Origin: CAVSRC01 sp963743015
GTDB lineage: Bacteria > Pseudomonadota > Alphaproteobacteria > Rhizobiales > Kaistiaceae
Length of the DNA: 64,000 bases
NCBI GenBank assembly: GCA_963743015.1
Contig: CAVUOD010000031.1
Coordinates: forward strand, 372,001-436,000
Direction: 5' to 3'
In this document: positions 58,949 to 64,000 of the stretch, piece by piece
Layout: each line of letters starts with the position of its first letter
Numbering within the stretch: the stretch's first letter is position 1
The notes under the pieces: generated by a model
Told to the model about the DNA's origin: nothing
The model's database searches: none
The model's input: only the letters and a program-made list of their open reading frames with translations
Made by a program: the position numbers and the translations under genes

Positions 58949-59368
58949 ATGTGCGACCGCTGCGAGACCAATCCGGTGATCCTGGTTTCGGCCTGTGCGC
59001 TGATCGACCGCGACGGGCGCGTGCTCATCACCCAGCGGCCCGAGGGCAAACAGCTCGGCGGCTATTGGGAGTTTCCCGGCGGCAAGATGGAGCATGGCGA
59101 GACGCCGGAGCAGTCGCTGATTCGCGAACTCGACGAGGAGCTCGGTATCGACGTGTCGGCGGCCTGCCTGGCGCCGCTCTCCTTCGCCAGCCACGCCTAT
59201 GAGCACTTCCACCTGCTGATGCCGCTCTATGTCTGCCGCAAATGGCAAGGAACGCCGCAAGGGCGCGAAGGGCAGGCGATCAAATGGGTGCGCGCCAGGG
59301 ACCTTCGCGACTACAAAATGCCGCCGGCCGATCTGCCGCTGATCCCGGTGTTAATCGATCTTTTATAG
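58949..59368 (+). CDS. mutT: Nudix hydrolase, MutT (8-oxo-dGTP diphosphatase) type
   Basis: 139 residues. The Nudix box GGKMEHGETPEQSLIRELDE, ELGI is complete (GX5EX7REUXEEXGU). LITQRPEGKQLGGYWEFPGG is typical of MutT/CTP pyrophosphohydrolase. It removes oxidised nucleotides from the pool. Placement after argJ is the standard rhizobial order and indicates co-transcription. Confidence 0.92.
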   Translation: MCDRCETNPVILVSACALIDRDGRVLITQRPEGKQLGGYWEFPGGKMEHGETPEQSLIRELDEELGIDVSAACLAPLSFASHAYEHFHLLMPLYVCRKWQGTPQGREGQAIKWVRARDLRDYKMPPADLPLIPVLIDLL

Positions 59369-59423
59369 TTTGGCTTGACCATTCCTTAACCGTGCCGCTG
59401 GGGGGCAGGCGTGAGGAATTGTC

Positions 59424-59702
59424 ATGTCGATCCGATTTCCCGATGACGCCATGCTGCCGCCGAGAGGCCGGGCCGACACGCGGCCGGCTAGGCTCAAGCC
59501 GGCCGTCTTCGTGCCGATTGCGATTGCACTCGCCGGTGTCGTGGCGATCCTGTTCGGCGGGCTGCCGGCGCGCGATCCCGCCACCGCGATCAGCAAGGCC
59601 GAACAGGTCGATCCGGTGGTGACCGGCTCGGTCCAGCCGGCTTCCTTCGCCGACATGTCGGCCGAAGACCAGCGCCACGCGCTGGAAATGCTCGACCGGT
59701 AG
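59424..59702 (+). CDS. Small hypothetical membrane-anchored protein
   Basis: 92 residues. A single transmembrane segment (FVPIAIALAGVVAILFGGLP) near residues 29-48 follows a basic cytoplasmic N-terminus. A polar C-terminal region with VVTGSVQPASFADMSAEDQR resembles short rhizobial proteins of unknown function near argJ/mutT. ATG 59424 has a GAGGAATTGTC upstream that is weak as a binding site. Function unknown. Confidence 0.6.
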   Translation: MSIRFPDDAMLPPRGRADTRPARLKPAVFVPIAIALAGVVAILFGGLPARDPATAISKAEQVDPVVTGSVQPASFADMSAEDQRHALEMLDR

Positions 59703-59729
59703 AACCGGGCCTCAAATCCCCTCTTTGCC

Positions 59730-59829
59730 GTCATCCTCCGCGAATGCGGAGGATCGGGTTCGACACAAGGGACGCTGCGATTTGCGGAAAGCGATCCTCG
59801 GTCGCGGCTTCGCCTTGCCGGAGGATGAC
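59730..59829. repeat. RIME/REP-like intergenic inverted repeat
   Basis: GTCATCCTCCG (59730-59740) and CGGAGGATGAC (59819-59829) are perfect 11-base inverted ends of a 100-base element. Inside, CGGAGGATCGG and CGATCCTCG form further stems. Such palindromic intergenic elements are common in rhizobial genomes. It lies between two convergent genes. Confidence 0.6.
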
Positions 59830-59843
59830 CGAAGGCGAGAGGT

Positions 59844-60725
59844 TTATCGCCCCGCCTTCTCGCCGGCAGGCTTTTCGACGGTGCCCAGAGCATCGGCGAG
59901 GCGCATGCGGGCGCTGCCGGGCCTGAGCGGCTGCTGCTGGCTTTCGTGCGGCGCCCAGCCCGACAGCGAGATGACATCGAAGGTGGCGCGTACGCGCCCG
60001 TCGGTATCGGCAAAACGCTCATGGTAGATTTCGACGAGGCGCATGAGGACCGCGCGGCGGAGCGGCCGTCGCTCGCGCTCGACCAGAACATTGGTCAAGC
60101 CCATGGCACGCAGGTCGCGCATCAGATGGAGCGCCGAGGCATAGCGCACGGTGCGGGAGTCCTGATCGACCACCGGCAGGGCGAAGCCGGCGCGCTGCAT
60201 GAGGGCGCCGACAGTTCTGACATCGGTGAAGGGCGCGACGCGCGGCGAGGCACCGCCGGTGATCGCGGCTTCGGCTGCGGCGAAGGCCTGGCGCAGTTCG
60301 CCCAGCGTGTCACCACCGAGAAAGGCGGCGAGGAACAGGCCGTCCGGCTTGAGCGCGCGGCGCATCTGGGCCAATGCGCCGGGGAGGTCGTTAGCCGCGT
60401 GCAATGCGAGGACGGAGACGGCGAGGTCAAGGCTTTCCGGCGCGAACGGCAGCAGTTCGGCGTCGCCGACGGCGTCGGGCCGGGTCTCCGGGATGCGATC
60501 AAGCCGAACGATGCGGTCGACCTGGCCGGTGGCGGCGAGGACGGGGAAGGGGCTGCCGATCTCGGCGGCGACGGCGAATTGGCGCTTCACCGCCGCCAGT
60601 CGCTCGGCCATGTCCTCGGCGACCGCGCGCCAGAGGAAGTCGGCGCCGGCCAGGTCGATGTGAAGCGCGCGCCGGCGGCGGGCATCGGCCAGCGCATGGT
60701 CGAAGATCAGGGGCGGTCCGCTCAT
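59844..60725 (-). CDS. SAM-dependent methyltransferase, NDUFAF5/BioC-like
   Basis: 293 residues. The class I methyltransferase domain lacks a fully classical GxGxG but has the motif II/III region ESLDLAVSVLALHAANDLPG and RALKPDGLFLAAFLGGDTLG. DLAGADFLWRAVAEDMAERL at the N-terminus is typical of the alphaproteobacterial NDUFAF5-like family (complex I assembly arginine hydroxylase in mitochondria). Substrate here unknown. Divergent from comF, and a conserved neighbour of comF-grxC-nit in rhizobia. Confidence 0.88.
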   Translation of the reverse strand: MSGPPLIFDHALADARRRRALHIDLAGADFLWRAVAEDMAERLAAVKRQFAVAAEIGSPFPVLAATGQVDRIVRLDRIPETRPDAVGDAELLPFAPESLDLAVSVLALHAANDLPGALAQMRRALKPDGLFLAAFLGGDTLGELRQAFAAAEAAITGGASPRVAPFTDVRTVGALMQRAGFALPVVDQDSRTVRYASALHLMRDLRAMGLTNVLVERERRPLRRAVLMRLVEIYHERFADTDGRVRATFDVISLSGWAPHESQQQPLRPGSARMRLADALGTVEKPAGEKAGR

Positions 60726-60809
60726 GGCGTCCGGTTATGGGGTGGTGCGTGGCCGGCGTCAAAGGCAGGCGATGGCGCGGCGTCGCGGCGGGCGATAGAC
60801 TTGCCGGCG

Positions 60810-61610
60810 ATGGAGCGCACGGGCGACGGCATTTTCGATCGGACGGGGAAGGACAGCGGTGCCGCGCGGATCGCATCCGCGGCGGCGGCGGTAGCCCGTC
60901 GCCTGATCGACCTCACCCTGCCGCCGCAATGCCTGGCCTGTCGGGCGCCGGTGGCCGAGATCGGCACGCTGTGCCCGGCCTGCTGGTCGCGGCTGAGACT
61001 CATCGAGCGGCCCTATTGCGAGCGGCTCGGCATTCCCTTCGCATACGATCTCGGGCAGGGCGCGCTGTCGGCCGAGGCGATCGCCGACCCGCCGCCCTTC
61101 GACCGGGCGCGCGCGGTGGCAGTCTATGACGATGTCGCCCGCCGTCTCGTCCACGGCCTGAAATATCGCGACCGGCTGGAACTCGCCCGCTGGATGGCGA
61201 ACTGGATGGCGCGCGCCGGCGGCGGGCTCGTCGGTGCGGCCGATGTCGTTGTGCCGGTGCCGCTCCACCGCCGGCGGCTGTGGTGGCGCCGCTACAACCA
61301 GTCGGCGCTGCTGGCCGGCGTGCTGGCGGAGACGGCCGGCAAGCCGGTCGCCAACGACGTTCTGTTGCGCATTCGCGCCACGGCACAGCAGGTGGGCCTT
61401 ACGGCGGAAGAACGCGACCGCAACGTGCGCGGCGCCTTCCGGGTGACGGCGGAGGGCAAGCGGCGCATCGCCGGCCGGCGCGTGCTTCTGGTCGACGACG
61501 TCTACACCACCGGTGCGACGGTCAAGGCCGGCACGCGGGCGCTCTTGCGTGCCGGGGCGTCTGCCGTCGATATCCTCACCTTCGCCCGGGTTGTCAAAGG
61601 CCTGATTTGA
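60810..61610 (+). CDS. comF: ComF family protein (phosphoribosyltransferase-like)
   Basis: 266 residues from ATG 60810; the frame is open far upstream so the start is uncertain. A zinc-finger-like N-terminus (PPQCLACRAPVAEIGTLCPA, CW) and a C-terminal phosphoribosyltransferase domain (VVVPVPLHRRRLWWRRYNQS, RVLLVDDVYTTGATVKAGTR with the PRPP loop) define ComF. In naturally competent bacteria ComF helps DNA uptake; in rhizobia it is a conserved gene of unclear role. The grxC gene follows after 16 bases. Confidence 0.9.
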   Translation: MERTGDGIFDRTGKDSGAARIASAAAAVARRLIDLTLPPQCLACRAPVAEIGTLCPACWSRLRLIERPYCERLGIPFAYDLGQGALSAEAIADPPPFDRARAVAVYDDVARRLVHGLKYRDRLELARWMANWMARAGGGLVGAADVVVPVPLHRRRLWWRRYNQSALLAGVLAETAGKPVANDVLLRIRATAQQVGLTAEERDRNVRGAFRVTAEGKRRIAGRRVLLVDDVYTTGATVKAGTRALLRAGASAVDILTFARVVKGLI

Positions 61611-61626
61611 CCGACATATATCAATT

Positions 61627-61935
61627 ATGGAAACCGAGTCTGCCCTGCCTGCCGCACCGCCGGTGGTCATCTATACGCGCCAGTTCTGCGCCTTCTGTAC
61701 GGCTGCCAAGCGGCTGCTCGACGGCAAGGGCGTCACCTATCTCGAGCACGACGCGACGGGCAGCCCGGAGCTGCGCGTCGAGATGATCCAGCGCGCCAAT
61801 GGCCGCCATACCTTTCCGCAGATCTTCATCGGCGACACCCATGTCGGCGGCTTCAACGAGCTGTCGCAATGGGAACACAGCGGGGCGTTGGACAAGGCAC
61901 TTGGGGCGCTGAAGGGAAGCCAGGAACCGGCATGA
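61627..61935 (+). CDS. grxC: Glutaredoxin 3
   Basis: 102 residues. The dithiol active site is CAFC (21-24), and the glutathione-binding segment TFPQIFIGDTHVGGFNEL includes the cis-Pro. Length and the GGFNEL motif match GrxC. Its stop overlaps the nitrilase-like start by four bases, so it is part of the comF-grxC-nit-DUF1178 operon. Confidence 0.95.
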   Translation: METESALPAAPPVVIYTRQFCAFCTAAKRLLDGKGVTYLEHDATGSPELRVEMIQRANGRHTFPQIFIGDTHVGGFNELSQWEHSGALDKALGALKGSQEPA

Positions 61936-62798
61936 CGCAATTCGTGGCAGCGGCGGTGCAGATGCGCAGCGGCATTTCGGTCGCGGCTAATGTTGCGGCT
62001 GCCGAGGTGCTGATCCGCGAGGCTGCCGCGCAAGGCGCTGATTATGTGCTGACGCCGGAGATGACCAATATCCTCGAGCGGGAACGCGCGCGCCTGCTGG
62101 CGGCAGTCTCGCTGGAGGAGAGCGATTCGGCGCTTGCCCGCTTCCGCGCGCTGGCCAAGGAACTCGCAATCCACCTGCATATCGGCTCGATGGCGATCAA
62201 GCTTGGCGAGGAGGGGGAGGACCGCGTCGCCAACCGCGCCTTCCTGATCGCCCCGACCGGCGACATCCTCGCCCGCTACGACAAGATTCACACTTTCGAT
62301 GCGGAACTTGCCGGCGGCGAGAGCTACCGCGAATCACGGCTCTACCGGCCGGGCAATGTGGCGGTGGTCGCCGACCTGCCGTGGGCACGTCTCGGCCTCA
62401 CCATCTGCTACGACCTACGCTTTGCCCATCTCAACCGGGCGCTCGCCAAGGCGGGTGCGACGGTGCTGGCGGTGCCGGCGGCTTTCACGCGCACCACCGG
62501 CGAGGCGCACTGGCATGTGCTTATCCGCGCGCGGGCGATCGAAACCGGCTCCTGGGTGATCGCGGCGGCACAGGGCGGCAGCCATGAGAACGGGCGCGAG
62601 ACCTATGGCCATTCGATGATCGTCGACCCCTGGGGAAGGATCGTCGCCGAGGCGGAACGCGAGCCCGGTATCATCATGGCCACGATCGATCCACAGGAAA
62701 GCCGCAAGGCGCGCCAGGCGATTCCGGCACTCGCCAATGCACGCGACTTCGCGCCGCCGGTCATTCCGGTGACCGAGCCGGAGGCGACGGTGTCATGA
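61932..62798 (+). CDS. Carbon-nitrogen hydrolase, Nit1/Nit2-type amidase
   Basis: 288 residues. The nitrilase triad is complete: Glu43 in VLTPEMTN, Lys118 in RYDKIHTFDA and Cys159 in LTICYDLRF. Nit-family proteins of this kind hydrolyse deaminated glutathione or omega-amidase substrates, consistent with the glutaredoxin neighbour. ATG 61932 overlaps the grxC stop. The next gene overlaps its stop by four bases. Confidence 0.93.
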   Translation: MTQFVAAAVQMRSGISVAANVAAAEVLIREAAAQGADYVLTPEMTNILERERARLLAAVSLEESDSALARFRALAKELAIHLHIGSMAIKLGEEGEDRVANRAFLIAPTGDILARYDKIHTFDAELAGGESYRESRLYRPGNVAVVADLPWARLGLTICYDLRFAHLNRALAKAGATVLAVPAAFTRTTGEAHWHVLIRARAIETGSWVIAAAQGGSHENGRETYGHSMIVDPWGRIVAEAEREPGIIMATIDPQESRKARQAIPALANARDFAPPVIPVTEPEATVS

Positions 62799-63247
62799 TC
62801 CGCTACACGCTCCGCTGCTCCAAAGGCCACGAATTCGAGACGTGGTTCCGCGGGATGGCCGACTACGACCGTGCGGTGAAAGCCGGCGAGGCGGCCTGCC
62901 CGGTCTGCGGCGACACGCATGTCGAGAAGGCGCTGATGACGCCGGCAGTCAGCGGCACCAAGAAGAGCACCGATGCCGAAGCCGGCGGCGGCGACAAGGT
63001 GAAGCTTGCCGTTCCCGATCCGCGTCAGCAGGCCATGCTCAAGGCATTGCGCGAGCTGCGCAAGCATGTGACCGAACATGCCGACTATGTCGGCGACAAG
63101 TTCGCCGAGGAGGCGCGCAAGATCCACTTCAACGAGGTGGAGGCGCGCGGCATCTATGGCGAGGCGACCAGCGACGAGGCGCAGGCGCTGGCCGAGGAAG
63201 GGATCGACTTCCTGCCGCTGCCGCAATTGCCCGAAGACCGCAACTGA
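62795..63247 (+). CDS. DUF1178 family protein
   Basis: 150 residues. MIRYTLRCSKGHEFETWFRG followed by ACPVCGD gives two CxxxH/CxxC-like zinc-ribbon halves at the N-terminus; DUF1178 proteins are conserved in alphaproteobacteria and have no known function. ALRELRKHVTEHADYVGDKF and FNEVEARGIYGEATSDEAQA complete the family pattern. Last gene of the comF-grxC-nit operon, coupled by a 4-base overlap. Confidence 0.92.
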   Translation: MIRYTLRCSKGHEFETWFRGMADYDRAVKAGEAACPVCGDTHVEKALMTPAVSGTKKSTDAEAGGGDKVKLAVPDPRQQAMLKALRELRKHVTEHADYVGDKFAEEARKIHFNEVEARGIYGEATSDEAQALAEEGIDFLPLPQLPEDRN

Positions 63248-63250
63248 GCG

Positions 63251-63341
63251 CATCCTCATGGTGAGGTGCACGGCGTAGCCGGGCCTCGAACCATGAGGCC
63301 TCATCCTTGGAGGCTCGCTTCGCTCGCACCTCGGGATGAGG
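63251..63341. repeat. REP-like nested inverted repeat
   Basis: CCTCATGGT (63254-63262) pairs with ACCATGAGG (63290-63298), and GAGGTGC (63263-63269) pairs with GCACCTC (63326-63332). The ends read CATCCTCATGGTGAGG and CACCTCGGGATGAGG. Elements of this sequence are abundant between genes in rhizobial genomes. Located between convergent DUF1178 and carbonic anhydrase genes, it may also stop transcription. Confidence 0.6.
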
Positions 63342-63348
63342 GGCTGTT

Positions 63349-63963
63349 CTAGCGGAAACGCTCCAGGTCCTCAGGCTTTCTGACGGTAACCTCGAGATCG
63401 CGCACCAGCCCGTCGGCAAGCGCGTAGACCCAGCCGTGGACGCTGATCGGCTGACCGCGCGCCCAGGCCTCCTGCACGAAGACGTCCGAGCCCACGTTGC
63501 GCACCTGGCGGATGACGTTGAGCTCGCACAGGCGGTCGAGACGGGCGCCGGGCTCGGCGATGGTATCGAGTTCATGCGCGTGATCGTGCGCCACCTCGCG
63601 GATTGGATGCAGCCAGTGGTCGATCAGCCCGCGGCGCTTGCCGTCGACGGCGGCGGCGACGCCGCCGCAGCCGTAATGGCCGACGACCATGATGTGCTTC
63701 ACCTTGAGCACATCGACGGCGAACTGCAGCACCGAGAGATAGTTGGCGTCCTGCGGCGGGGCGAGATTGGCCACGTTGCGGTGGACGAACAGTTCGCCGG
63801 GATCGAGGCCGACGATCTCATTGGCCGGTACGCGGCTGTCGGAACAACCGATCCACAGATATTCCGGCGCCTGCTGGCGGACCAGCCGGCGGAAGAAATC
63901 GGCGTCGCCGGCGATCTTGCCGGTCGCCCAGGCGCGGTTCTTGGCTTTGAGATTGTCGAGCAT
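63349..63963 (-). CDS. Beta-carbonic anhydrase
   Basis: 204 residues. Zinc ligands and the Asp-Arg dyad are visible: IGCSDSRVPANEI (Cys40, Asp42, Arg44) and VVGHYGCGGV (His96, Cys99). LFVHRNVANL is the conserved segment before the zinc histidine. It hydrates carbon dioxide to bicarbonate, supplying carboxylases such as acetyl-CoA carboxylase. Start MLDNLKAKNRAWA at 63963; the frame continues little further. Upstream sequence is cut by the window edge. Confidence 0.94.
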   Translation of the reverse strand: MLDNLKAKNRAWATGKIAGDADFFRRLVRQQAPEYLWIGCSDSRVPANEIVGLDPGELFVHRNVANLAPPQDANYLSVLQFAVDVLKVKHIMVVGHYGCGGVAAAVDGKRRGLIDHWLHPIREVAHDHAHELDTIAEPGARLDRLCELNVIRQVRNVGSDVFVQEAWARGQPISVHGWVYALADGLVRDLEVTVRKPEDLERFR

Positions 63964-64000
63964 GCGGTCATCCGTGTGGTTTCGGCCGGCGGTCGTCGTT

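Overview
The window is a chromosomal stretch of a GC-rich (roughly 65%) alphaproteobacterium, most likely order Hyphomicrobiales (Rhizobiales). Gene neighbourhoods support this: secA-parvulin-argJ-mutT, cobS-cobT-J-domain-bolA, ferredoxin FdxA-S4 protein-SUV3-like helicase, aroK-aroB-CorC, and methyltransferase-comF-grxC-nitrilase-DUF1178. I read no species name from the sequence.

Region 1 (about 1-11,660) is a carbohydrate and polyol catabolic zone. It holds an SDR dehydrogenase, a frameshifted AraC regulator, transaldolase, a DeoR regulator, and a minus-strand operon rpiB-like / dhaK / dhaL / zinc alcohol dehydrogenase. The set fits oxidation of a tetritol to erythrulose, phosphorylation by a split DhaK/DhaL kinase, isomerisation to erythrose 4-phosphate by the RpiB-like protein, and entry into the pentose phosphate pathway through transaldolase. 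A second operon pairs a PfkB kinase with a GatZ/KbaZ-family protein (candidate tagatose kinase and tagatose-6-phosphate epimerase).

Region 2 (about 11,936-28,567) is bounded by two copies, in the same orientation, of tRNA-Arg(CCT) sequence: a shortened tRNA-like copy at the left and a near-complete gene at the right. Between them lie an ABC sugar importer, an RpiR regulator, an SDR, iolE, iolD, iolG, an aldehyde dehydrogenase, an HpaI-type aldolase, a D-2-hydroxyacid dehydrogenase, a broken Gfo/Idh gene, a chimeric gene remnant, mmsA (iolA) and a LysR regulator. This is an inositol-type catabolic set without iolB or iolC in the window. It looks like a metabolic island at a tRNA, although no integrase is present.

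Region 3 (28,640-64,000) is conserved core genome: nuclease, M48 protease, rpoH, carD, fdxA, hslR-like, helicase, rpmB, cobT/cobS, bolA, aroB/aroK, xerD, accA, an L,D-transpeptidase, secA, parvulin, a TetR/small-membrane-protein pair with tandem operators, argJ, mutT, comF, grxC, nitrilase and carbonic anhydrase. Intergenic hairpins and REP/RIME-like inverted repeats are scattered here.

A caution runs through the whole window. At least nine genes, including conserved ones (fdxA, cobT, the helicase), carry a single-base frameshift, and nearly all are one-base gains. The tRNA-Arg T-loop also has one extra base. Sequence error is the simplest explanation, so frame-corrected coordinates are given for these genes. 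The chimeric remnant at 25,193-25,589 is decayed beyond what a single base error explains.
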